Shown: piece by piece, positions 55,254 through 63,124 of the stretch
Layout: the number at the start of each line of letters is the position of its first letter
How positions within the stretch are numbered: position 1 is the first letter of the stretch
Source: Clostridiaceae bacterium
Lineage (GTDB): Bacteria > Bacillota > Clostridia > TANB77 > CAG-508
Reading direction: 5' to 3'
DNA length: 64,000 bases
NCBI GenBank assembly: GCA_021771025.1
Contig: JAETPW010000010.1
Coordinates: 1-64,000 of the forward strand
Notes under the pieces: model-generated
What the model was told of the DNA's origin: nothing
The model's database searches: none
The model's input: the letters and a program-made list of their open reading frames with translations, nothing else
Made by a program: the position numbers and the translations under genes

Positions 55254-55661
55254 ATGAGAAAAATGGTTTTATTTGCAATTATTTTAGGCTGCTTATTAGG
55301 CGCTATTATTGGGATTAATGCACCAATGATATCATATACGTATTCAAGTTATTTAGCTATTGCTATTATTGCTGCACTAGATTCTGTTTTTGGAGGAATC
55401 GCATCTGTCATTAATAAGAAATTTGATATGAAAATATTTATTTCTGGATTTTTTGGCAATGCCATTTTGGCGATTTTATTAACCGTATTAGGACAAAAAT
55501 TAAATGTGGATATTTATTTAGCTGCTATCGTTGTTTTTGTGTGGAGAATGTTCATGAATTTGGGAACAATTCGTCGTTATTATGTGGAAAAGTGGACAGA
55601 TCAGCTAGTAAAGAAAAAGGAAAATAAAGAAGAAAGTAGCCAAAAACAAAAGGAAAACTAA
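55254..55661 (+). CDS. sbp: Small basic protein Sbp, DUF1290 (135 aa)
   Basis: Membrane protein of three to four helices: LFAIILGCLLGAIIGINAP, YLAIAIIAALDSVFGGI, ISGFFGNAILAILLTVLG and YLAAIVVFVWRMFMNLGTIR, matching the Sbp/DUF1290 family that lies just before ftsA in Bacillus. Its function is not known. The C-terminal 25 residues are a charged extension. The Shine-Dalgarno sequence is separated from the ATG by the hairpin described for 55170-55253. Confidence 0.9.
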   Translation: MRKMVLFAIILGCLLGAIIGINAPMISYTYSSYLAIAIIAALDSVFGGIASVINKKFDMKIFISGFFGNAILAILLTVLGQKLNVDIYLAAIVVFVWRMFMNLGTIRRYYVEKWTDQLVKKKENKEESSQKQKEN

Positions 55662-55757
55662 ATTTCATTGAAGTGCTGTTTGTAGATTGGACTTTTCCTT
55701 TTGGCAATAGCATTTAAAAGATGTATTTTATCATTAGTTGATAAAAGAGATGTTTAA

Positions 55758-55813
55758 GATAAAAAATAGAGGACATTTTGCTAGAAAAGTGAAATGTATT
55801 CTCTATTTTTTTG
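55758..55813 (+). terminator. Intrinsic terminator after sbp
   Basis: AAAAAATAGAG and CTCTATTTTTT with inner ACATTT/AAATGT pairing, followed by a T-run. Confidence 0.85.
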
Positions 55814-55848
55814 ATTTATTTTGGGGGTTTGAGGAATCAATCCTTCCT

Positions 55849-56150
55849 TTTTTCACTACTCTACAATTTATATGGCTGTGAATAATAACCAACAGTAACC
55901 TTGAAGTTACTGGTTAATGGTTTTGAGGAATAAATCCGCTCTGAATCCAAGTTATCTGTGTATTGTCCGGATAAATTTAATCCTCCATAGCAGGGTCATT
56001 TTAAAACCCTTAAGTCCCTCACAAAGAAGCCAGCAATCGGGTTTTAAGTCTAACGCGGGTCTTCGGGAACTGTCGGACATAAATTTATCCGGACAATACA
56101 CAGATAACTTGGATTCAGAGCTACTTTAGTGTAAAAGTGTTAACCAGTAA
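55849..56150. repeat. Long hairpin repeat, core family H, copy 5
   Basis: The core (CCATAGCAGGGTCATTTT...GTCTTCGGGAACTGTC) lies between perfect arms GCTCTGAATCCAAGTTATC (55938) and the complement ending at 56121. Compared with copy 1 the arms differ at several positions, each matched on the other arm. A CACTACTCTACAATTTATA block precedes it. Confidence 0.8.
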
Positions 56151-56371
56151 CACCTTGAATAAAAAAATTGCAAAAAACTCTTGATTTTTTTTCTAGAAAA
56201 GTTTATCATATGTAGTAAATTGCAAAAAATGTCGCATTTAATCGAAAAAAGAACAAACCAAAAACAGATGAGTTGAATTTGATAAAATAAAGCAAATCGG
56301 CTAGCACAAAATGATAGAGAATTGTATTACAATCATATTACGAAAATATTACAAAAATATAACAAATTCTA

Positions 56372-56400
56372 TTGACAATTGTCCAAAAATGTAATATAAA
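56372..56400 (+). promoter_or_regulatory. ftsA promoter
   Basis: TTGACA, 17-base spacer, TATAAA, about 40 bases before the ftsA start. It shows that an apparent start inside this region is not coding. Confidence 0.75.
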
Positions 56401-56440
56401 TACTCTAGAAAATTTATTACTAAAAAATGGAGGAATTAAC

Positions 56441-57670
56441 TTGGCAATCGGTGATATTATAGTCGGTGTAGATATAGGAACAACAAAAGTAGCAACCGTT
56501 GTAGGGGAAGTCAATAACTTTGGCCAAATTGAGACCATTAGTAGTACATCCTATAAATGCAGTGGACTCAAAAAAGGAAAAATAATTAATGAAGATGAAA
56601 TTACAGCAAGTCTAGCAAAAGCAATTCAATATGCCGAAGAAGAAACCAACCTAAAAATCAATTCAGCCTATGTTACTATTCCAGGAAAACACGTGACCAT
56701 CGTTCAAAATAGTATTACCAAAGAAGTAAAAGATAAATATTCAGGAATTTCAGTAAGAGACGTCCAAAGTGCAATCATGCAAGTAAAAGACATAGAAATC
56801 CCAGAAGGAAAAACATTAATTGATATTGTACCGGATAAAATTACGTTAGACAATGGAACAGTAGTTACTGATCCAGTCGGAAATTTAAGTGCTAATTTTA
56901 CCATAAGTGCACAAGTTATTTTAGCCGAAAAAGACTATGTCAGACAATTAAATGGAATATTCAAACGAGCAGGCTTAGAAATTGATGGAATCGTTCCTGT
57001 AACCTTAGCAGAAAGAAACCTAATCTTAGATAGTAATGAATTACACGACAATATCATGTTACTTGACATCGGGGCAGGAAATACAGACATAGGAGTATTC
57101 GAAGGATCAAGTTTTGTCTATACCAATTCCCTTCCTTTAGGAGGAGATAACATCACCCATGATATTGCCTTGGTACTCAATATTTCAGAAGAAGAAGCCG
57201 ATAAATTAAAAAGACAATATGGACTAGCCTTAAAATCTTTTATTGATAATGATAATGATATCATATTAAATACCTGTAAAGAAGAAAAGAAAAACAAAAT
57301 CATCAAAAGTTCAGAACTAATCGAAATCATCGAAGCCAGAATTGAAGAAATCTTTTCTATCATCAATAAAGATATTACTAGCCAAGGAATCAAGTCAAAA
57401 ATTAATAATGTTGTTTTAACAGGGCAAGGAATTATTAACATCAATAAAAGTGATGTAGCAGGAAAAATCAATCTAAATATCCCTGTTAAAATATCAACAG
57501 GAAGAGCCATTAGCACAGTTAAGCCAACCTATCGTACAAGCTATGCACTAGTTCGTTACATCGCAGCAAGACCATTTGCCAAAACGGTATCTAGTAGCAT
57601 AGACACCAAATCAGATGATAGTTTTTGGAAAAACATCATTGAACGAATTAAAGAATTCTTTTATAGCTAG
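56441..57670 (+). CDS. ftsA: Cell division protein FtsA (409 aa)
   Basis: Actin-like membrane tether of the Z-ring. Actin-fold motifs: IIVGVDIGTTKVATVVGE (phosphate 1), the 1C SHS2 region after residue 85 (YVTIPGKHVTIVQ), MLLDIGAGNTDIGVFEG (phosphate 2) and NNVVLTGQGIININ (adenosine). The C-terminal amphipathic helix is IIERIKEFFYS. TTG 56441 follows GGAGG; the longer frame starts within the promoter. Confidence 0.95.
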   Translation: MAIGDIIVGVDIGTTKVATVVGEVNNFGQIETISSTSYKCSGLKKGKIINEDEITASLAKAIQYAEEETNLKINSAYVTIPGKHVTIVQNSITKEVKDKYSGISVRDVQSAIMQVKDIEIPEGKTLIDIVPDKITLDNGTVVTDPVGNLSANFTISAQVILAEKDYVRQLNGIFKRAGLEIDGIVPVTLAERNLILDSNELHDNIMLLDIGAGNTDIGVFEGSSFVYTNSLPLGGDNITHDIALVLNISEEEADKLKRQYGLALKSFIDNDNDIILNTCKEEKKNKIIKSSELIEIIEARIEEIFSIINKDITSQGIKSKINNVVLTGQGIININKSDVAGKINLNIPVKISTGRAISTVKPTYRTSYALVRYIAARPFAKTVSSSIDTKSDDSFWKNIIERIKEFFYS

Positions 57671-57925
57671 AAAACAAATCATAAGCGAATTAAGCGAATC
57701 AAAATAAAGATAAGCTGCAACAAAAAAATATCTTAGACAAAACTTACACAAGATTACTAGTTATTGAATAGAAAAATAGTTATTTAGTAAACACGAAAGC
57801 AAAAAACAAAAATAGATCATCAAAGTAAAACACAAAGATAAAGCATACAGTAAAATCATAAAAGACCAGCACAGAATAAGCCAAGGGGAATAAATTAAGT
57901 TATTAATTTTAAAAAAAATAGGGGT

Positions 57926-57958
57926 AGAAAGTAAAAGCTAGAGACACATTTACTTTCT
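57926..57958 (+). promoter_or_regulatory. Hairpin in front of the ftsZ ribosome binding site
   Basis: AGAAAGTAAA pairs with TTTACTTTCT across 13 bases, nine bases before AAGGAGG. The rest of 57671-57980 is A-rich with no recognisable gene. Confidence 0.5.
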
Positions 57959-57980
57959 AAATATAAGGAGGAAAATCTAA

Positions 57981-59099
57981 ATGATGGAATATGATGATAA
58001 CAATGTAGCCATGATGGATGGAACAGCAACCATTAAAGTAATTGGAGTAGGGGGAGCAGGAAACAATGCTGTTAACCGAATGATTGAAACAGGAATCAAA
58101 GGAGTAGACTTCATTGCTGTCAACACAGATAGACAAGCTTTACAACAATCAAAAGCAAGTACTAAAATCCAAATCGGAGAAAAAATAACCAGAGGATTAG
58201 GAGCGGGTGCAAACCCTGACATTGGAGCACAATCAGCAGAAGAAAGCAAAGCAGAAGTAGCAGAAGTATTAAGAGGAGCTGACATGGTATTCGTAACCGC
58301 TGGTATGGGTGGTGGAACAGGAACAGGAGCAGCACCAATCGTAGCAACAACAGCAAAAGAAATGGGAATCCTAACCATCGGTGTAGTCACAAAACCATTC
58401 ACTTTTGAAGGAAAGAAAAGACTTTCCCAAGCAGAAAGAGGAATTGAAAGCCTAAAAGGAAAAGTAGACACCTTAGTGGTTATTCCAAACGATAAACTAT
58501 TACAAATCATTGATCGCAAAACATCAATCATAGAAGCCTTCAAAATGGCAGATGATGTATTAAGACAAGGTGTACAAGGTATATCAGACCTAATTGCAGT
58601 ACCAGGACTTGTTAACTTAGACTTCGCAGACGTAAAAACCATCATGTTAAATCAAGGAATGGCACATATGGGAGTAGGACGCGCTGGAGGAGAAAACAGA
58701 GCAGAAGATGCAGCAAAAGAAGCCATCCAAAGTCCATTACTAGAAACCTCAATCGAAGGAGCAAAAGGAGTCATCATCAACATCACAGGAGGAGAAGACT
58801 TAGGATTACACGAAGTAAACACAGCAGCAGAATTAGTACAACGTAGCGTAGACCCAGAAGCAAACATCATCTTTGGTACCGTAACTGATCCAAACATGGA
58901 AGACGAAATTCAAATCACCGTAATTGCAACAGGATTCGAAAAAAACGAACCAATCTCTAGCATTGGAGTAGACAACATCGTATCCAAAACTTGGGAAAAG
59001 AAAATTAACTCAATTCCATCAAGTTCAGAAGTAAATTCATCTCAAAATGATTTAGACATTCCATCTTTCTTAAGAAAAAACAAAAACAAAAATATGTAA
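57981..59099 (+). CDS. ftsZ: Cell division protein FtsZ (372 aa)
   Basis: Tubulin-like GTPase forming the Z-ring. [19 protein letters not shown] at the start, the tubulin signature [13 protein letters not shown] near residue 110, and the T7 loop [11 protein letters not shown]. The C-terminal linker ends in [13 protein letters not shown], the conserved peptide binding FtsA and SepF. AAGGAGG precedes tandem ATGs at 57981/57984. It is followed by a terminator nested within a REP palindrome. Confidence 0.97.
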   Translation: MMEYDDNNVAMMDGTATIKVIGVGGAGNNAVNRMIETGIKGVDFIAVNTDRQALQQSKASTKIQIGEKITRGLGAGANPDIGAQSAEESKAEVAEVLRGADMVFVTAGMGGGTGTGAAPIVATTAKEMGILTIGVVTKPFTFEGKKRLSQAERGIESLKGKVDTLVVIPNDKLLQIIDRKTSIIEAFKMADDVLRQGVQGISDLIAVPGLVNLDFADVKTIMLNQGMAHMGVGRAGGENRAEDAAKEAIQSPLLETSIEGAKGVIINITGGEDLGLHEVNTAAELVQRSVDPEANIIFGTVTDPNMEDEIQITVIATGFEKNEPISSIGVDNIVSKTWEKKINSIPSSSEVNSSQNDLDIPSFLRKNKNKNM

Positions 59100-59117
59100 C
59101 GGTAACTCTCCCAATTT

Positions 59118-59268
59118 GGGGACGGGGTAAAATAAGGTAAAAACGCCCAAAAAGGGGACAGGGTCAAGAGATAAAAAACATAGCCAATGGTTTACCATTT
59201 GGCTATGTTTTTTGCCTTTTGACCCTGTCCCCTTTTTGGGCGTTTTTACCTTATTTTACCCCGTCCCT
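59118..59268. repeat. REP-like palindrome enclosing the ftsZ terminator
   Basis: Outer arms: GGGGACGGGGTAAAATAAGG ... GGGGACAGGGTCA and their full complement (TGACCCTGTCCCC ... CCTTATTTTACCCCGTCCC). The inner stem AACATAGCCAATGG/CCATTTGGCTATGTT with T-run (59174-59213) is an intrinsic terminator. The two motifs match the repeat at 45409-45466. Confidence 0.8.
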
Positions 59269-59394
59269 AAATTCGATTCTTGTCTAGGAAAAAGAAAAGT
59301 AATCGAAATCTCCCGATTATTTCATTTTTTCTACATTAAGAAAAGACAACCTTTTCAAAAGAAAGGGTGTAGAATAATCATGCAGGTGATGTAA

Positions 59395-60289
59395 ATGACC
59401 ATTTATTTAGATGTGGTAGTACTAGAAAACTTAATCATGAATGGCATTATTTTATATGCTACAGCAATTGTCAGCAAAACATCAATTCATCACATTCGCA
59501 TTTTCTTAGCAAGTTTATTAGGAGCAATTTATTCTGTCATTTCTTATCTTTCTCAATTAGCTATCTATTCTAATTTGCTACTAAAAATCTTGTTATCCAT
59601 TCTTATGGTATATCTGGCTTTTAATCCACAAAGCAAGAAGAAATTGTGGAAAGAACTGCTATTATTTTATTTGACATCATTTGTATTTGGAGGAGTAGCT
59701 TTTGCTCTTATTTATATCATAAAACCACAAGACATTCTAATGAAAAACGGATTATTTTTAGGAACTTATCCACTAAAAACCGTTTTCTTAGGAGCAATCA
59801 TTGGGTTTATTTTATGGATTACTGCCTCTAAAATGTTAAAAAGCAAATTTTCCAAAAAAGATATGCTCTGCCCAGTTACGATTTGGTTAAACAACAAGGA
59901 AATCAGTATACAAACGATGTTAGATACTGGAAATATGCTAAAAGAACCCATTTCAGGAGCACCAGTCATCGTGGTAGAACATACAGCACTATATGATTTA
60001 TTACCAAAAGAAATACTAGACCACTTAGATGACATATTAGCAGGAGACTTTGAACAATTACCAGAAGAGGTAAAAAGGATTTATCAGCCAAAACTAAAAC
60101 TAATTCCCTATTCTTCTCTAGGAAAGCAAAATGGAATGTTACTTCGGCGTTAAAGCACAAAAAGTAGAATTAGAGAAAGAAGACGGAGAAAAACAAACAA
60201 GAGAAAATGTGATGATTGGCATCTACAACAAATCATTAACCAAAAGAGGAGAGTACAGAGGACTAATGGGAATGGAGTTAATGGAATGA
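59395..60289 (+). CDS. spoIIGA: SpoIIGA, sigma-E processing protease, read through a +1 shift at CGG (297 aa)
   Basis: Membrane aspartic protease that activates pro-sigma-E in the mother cell. Five membrane helices (residues 1-145) precede the protease domain with the catalytic MLDTGNMLKEP. After 250 codons the frame meets CGG (60145-60147) and then CGT TAA. Skipping the C reads GGC GTT AAA and adds 47 residues ending MGMELME, TGA at 60287, giving a length close to the 309 of B. subtilis. The frame-0 product would lack the C-terminal fifth. A five-codon ORF (ATGCAGGTGATGTAA, 59380-59394) abuts the start. sigE follows 27 bases later, as in the spoIIG operon. Confidence 0.9.
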
Positions 60290-60316
60290 AACCGGCACCA
60301 GAAGGGAGTGAAAAAA

Positions 60317-61056
60317 ATGAAAATGCTCGACTTTGTCAAAAATAGTATTAGCACAATATGCGCCAAATACTTAAATGAGGATAATGAAATTGAATATTTA
60401 CCCATATTTTACATTGCAGGAAGCCAAACACTTCCCCCACCATTACCACCAGAGGAAGAAGAAGAATGGATCCGCAAATTGTCAGAAGAAAATCAGTTAG
60501 AAGCAAGACAAATTTTAGTAGAACGAAACTTAAGGCTAGTGGTTTATATCGCTAAAAAATTTGAAAACACAGGAATAGGTATTGAAGACCTAATCTCTAT
60601 TCGGTACAATTGGTCTAATGAAAGGAGTCAACACCTTTAATTCAGGAAAAAACATAAAATTAGCCACCTACGCATCGCGCTGCATAGAAAACGAAATCCT
60701 AATGTTCCTACGAAAAAGCAATAAAATAAAAGGAGAAGTATCCATCGATGAACCACTCAACAAAGATGGAGACGGAAACGAACTACTACTCTCGGATATT
60801 TTAGGAACAGATCCAGACATCACCTCACGCAATTTAGAAGACGAAGTAGACAAAACTCTACTTAGAGCCTCCATTTTAAAATTAAACGAAAGAGAAAAAG
60901 ACATCATGGAAATGCGCTTTGGCTTTAAAACGGGAAAAGAAAAAACCCAAAAAGAAGTAGCCGACGAACTTCGGCATATCGCAAAGTTACATATCGCGTT
61001 TAGAAAAAAAGATAATTGGCAAGATGAAAAAAGACATCATGAGCAAAACAGGCTAG
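60317..61056 (+). CDS. sigE: RNA polymerase sigma-E, requiring two +1 shifts at CGG (245 aa)
   Basis: Early mother-cell sporulation sigma factor. The N-terminal pro-region and [13 protein letters not shown] are typical. Frame 0 breaks at CGG 60602-60604; skipping C gives [13 protein letters not shown], the invariant core-binding region 2. This frame continues through regions 2.4-4.1 to a second CGG (60972-60974); skipping C gives [15 protein letters not shown], the region 4.2 helix-turn-helix, and TAG 61054. Joined, 245 residues against 239 in B. subtilis, with no other defect. Without the shifts neither region 2.2 onward nor region 4.2 is made. ATG 60317 follows GAAGGGAG. Confidence 0.9.
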
Positions 61057-61080
61057 TTAGACAGGGCTAGGGATAGGGTT

Positions 61081-61143
61081 AGGGAAGAAAAAGGGACGCC
61101 CTTTTCTTCCCTAGTGAAAATTTCCCTATCTAAAAATTCCCTA
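61081..61143. repeat. REP element between sigE and sigG
   Basis: AGGGAAGAAAAAGGGACGCC followed by CTTTTCTTCCCTA and two more TTCCCTA-type words. It is the RAYT-associated unit, slightly degenerate (GGGACGCCC). Confidence 0.7.
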
Positions 61144-61229
61144 TTTAAAATGATAGAGTAAAAAAAGAGCTAGATTCTAAATAAAACAACTGAACAACCA
61201 AAAATCATAATGGTAGATTAATAGTATAA

Positions 61230-61280
61230 AAAACCTTCTTTGGGAAATACTTAAAGTAAGTATTAGCCAAAGGAGGTTTT
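61230..61280 (+). promoter_or_regulatory. Long hairpin hiding the sigG Shine-Dalgarno sequence
   Basis: AAAACCTTCTTTGG pairs with CCAAAGGAGGTTTT (one G-T pair), with an inner AATACTT/AAGTATT stem. The 3' arm contains AAAGGAGG, the ribosome binding site of TTG 61285, and TTTTCTTTTT follows. Transcripts that include both arms, such as read-through from sigE, would be poorly translated or terminated. A hairpin on the sigG leader is also known in B. subtilis. Confidence 0.8.
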
Positions 61281-61284
61281 CTTT

Positions 61285-62059
61285 TTGATCAACAAAGTAG
61301 AGATATGTGGAGTTAACACATCGAAATTACCCATTTTGTCCAGAGAAGAAAAAGAAGAACTCTTTCAAAAAATAAAAGCAGGAGATGAAGAAGCAAGGAA
61401 TACCTTTATTAATGGAAACTTAAGATTAGTACTAAGTGTTATACAACGATTTTATGGAAGAGGGGAACAAGCAGATGATTTGTTCCAAGTAGGTTGCGTA
61501 GGATTAATTAAAGCAATTGACAATTTCGATTTAGAACAGAACGTACAATTTTCCACTTATGCAGTACCTATGATTATACGGTGAAGTTAAACGTTACCTA
61601 AGGGACAATAATAGTATCCGCGTTAGCCGATCAGTAAGAGATTTAGCTTATAAAGCGCTTCAATTTAAAGAAAGATACGTAAAAGAAAAAGGAAAAGAAC
61701 CAACCATTGAAGAAATTGCCAAAGAATTAGGGGTGGAAAAAGAAGAAGTAGCCATCAGTTTTGATGCGATTCAAGATCCTGTTTCCTTGCAAGAGCCAGT
61801 CTATAATGATGGAGCAGAAAATATTTATATTATGGACCAAGTAAAAGACAGTAAAAATACAGATGAATTATGGGCAGAAAAAATGACCATAGCCCAAGCA
61901 ATGAAAAAATTGACTGATAAAGAAAAAATGATTGTCAATAAACGCTTTTTTGATGGAAGAACACAAATGGAAGTAGCCGAAGAAATTGGAATATCACAAG
62001 CTCAAGTATCTCGATTAGAGAAAAGTGCTATCGAACACATAAAAAGAATTTACAAATAG
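61285..62059 (+). CDS. sigG: RNA polymerase sigma-G, read through a +1 shift at CGG (257 aa)
   Basis: Late forespore sigma factor. NKVEICGVNTSKLPILSREE and NGNLRLVLSVIQRFYGRGEQ are near-diagnostic for SigG. After TYAVPMII the in-frame codon is CGG (61579-61581) followed at once by TGA. Skipping the C reads GGT GAA GTT AAA CGT, restoring MIIGEVKRYLRDNN and the rest through DAIQDPVSLQEPVYNDG and the final EIGISQAQVSRLEK, TAG 62057. Total 257 residues against 260 in B. subtilis. TTG 61285 lies eight bases after AAAGGAGG. In frame 0 only 98 residues would be made. Confidence 0.92.
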
Positions 62060-62079
62060 AAATCAAAACGTTAAACAGA

Positions 62080-62118
62080 AAATCCATGTTAAGAAAAAAC
62101 TTAACATGGATTTTTGCA
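62080..62118 (+). terminator. Intrinsic terminator after sigG
   Basis: AATCCATGTTAAG pairs with CTTAACATGGATT, followed by TTTG. Confidence 0.75.
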
Positions 62119-62303
62119 AGAAAGAAGCAGAATTGTTGACGAATGAAGAAAATATAATTATAATAGAAATAACTTTTCATATAATAGGTTTAAAACGTTA
62201 GTCTAAAGATTTAAATATTACTAATAGAAGGAACAAGAACTCAATGAGGTACATATGTACAATCGCTTTTATCAATCGATCAATACCTGATCAGTTTTAC
62301 GAG

Positions 62304-62349
62304 AAAGGAGGAGATGTTGGCGATAAAAAAGCTAACACATACGTAATCT
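62304..62349 (+). promoter_or_regulatory. Shine-Dalgarno, hairpin and mini-ORF ahead of def
   Basis: AAAGGAGG (62304-62311), then ATG TTG GCG ATA and on to TAA at 62344-62346, a ten-codon frame; TGTTGGC pairs with GCTAACA inside it. The def ATG follows three bases after the mini-ORF stop, so def has no other binding site. The rest of 62119-62303 shows no gene. Confidence 0.6.
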
Positions 62350-62970
62350 ATGGGAAAAATAATACAAATCAGAAAAATAGGAGACCCTCTTTTAAATCAA
62401 AAAAGTAGAACAGTAGAAAATATAGGAAAAGAAGAAAGAGAAATAATTGAAGATTTAATAGAAACATTAAACTATTCCGGAGGATATGGAATAGCAGCAC
62501 CACAAATAGGAATTAGTCAAAGAATAATTGTCATTCAAGTTAAACAAGAAAAATGTCATTATAAAGATTGCGAAGAAATACCAACTACTATTTTAATCAA
62601 TCCACATTGGAGTAATATAGGTGAAGAACAGACAGTAGAATATGAAGGTTGTTTAAGTGTGCCAGAAATCAGAGGAAAAGTGAAACGATACAAAACCATT
62701 CAAGTAACCTATCAAAACGAAAAGGGAGAGAAGATCCAAAAAATAAAATCAGGTTTTTCTGCAAGATTGATCCAACATGAAATAGACCATTTAGAAGGAA
62801 TTACTTTTTTAGAAAAGGTAGAATCACCTCATGGTTTTGCTACAAGAGACATGCTAGAAAAATATGAGTTAAGAAAAAAGGCTAAAAGTGAATTTATTGT
62901 TAACATTCATAGTTTGCTGAAAAGGGTTTCTTTTTTATGCGACTCTACAAGAATAAAGTTTGAATGGTAA
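62350..62970 (+). CDS. def: Peptide deformylase (206 aa)
   Basis: Removes the N-formyl group from new proteins. All three motifs are present: GYGIAAPQIG, EGCLSVPEIRG and HEIDHLEG, with the metal-binding cysteine and two histidines. About 40 residues after the third motif form a basic extension with an odd tail (SLLKRVSFLCDSTRIKFEW), longer than usual. It has no Shine-Dalgarno sequence of its own; AAAGGAGG lies 38 bases upstream before a hairpin/mini-ORF. Confidence 0.93.
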   Translation: MGKIIQIRKIGDPLLNQKSRTVENIGKEEREIIEDLIETLNYSGGYGIAAPQIGISQRIIVIQVKQEKCHYKDCEEIPTTILINPHWSNIGEEQTVEYEGCLSVPEIRGKVKRYKTIQVTYQNEKGEKIQKIKSGFSARLIQHEIDHLEGITFLEKVESPHGFATRDMLEKYELRKKAKSEFIVNIHSLLKRVSFLCDSTRIKFEW

Positions 62971-63082
62971 CAATTTATTTTTAAAATTTAGGAAAACTTT
63001 ATTATGTATTGAATATAATAAATCATAGTAGAAAGAAGAAATAAAGATGGATTTCTATTCTACTAAATTTATAGCAAACCAG

Positions 63083-63124
63083 AAGGGAGTATATGTTAGT
63101 AGAAAACTAGCATAGGGAAGAACG
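63083..63124 (+). promoter_or_regulatory. Shine-Dalgarno, hairpin and mini-ORF ahead of ymxH
   Basis: AGAAGGGAG, then ATGTTAGT-AGAAA-ACTAGCAT (63093-63113), containing a five-codon frame ending in TAG, then AGGGAAG, a second binding site before ATG 63125. Confidence 0.5.

Noticed and set aside
56372..56440. Longer N-terminus for FtsA
   Set aside because: The presumed start TTG is the -35 box of a consensus promoter, and TTG 56441 has a GGAGG site.
60317..61056. CGG reassigned to another amino acid without a frameshift
   Set aside because: Reading CGG as any single residue keeps frame 0, which soon reaches stops (CGG TGA in sigG, CGG CGT TAA in spoIIGA) and loses the conserved downstream sequence. 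Only a shift explains the data.
59395..62059. Pseudogenisation of spoIIGA, sigE and sigG as loss of sporulation
   Set aside because: Every lesion is the same single C before GGY, the remaining hundreds of codons are intact and conserved, and no stop or second type of lesion is present. Decay would not look like this.
32186..62059. Sequencing or assembly error as cause of the frame breaks
   Set aside because: The extra bases are not in long homopolymers, always fall in the same codon phase, and are confined to four genes. I cannot check the reads, so it remains the main alternative to test.
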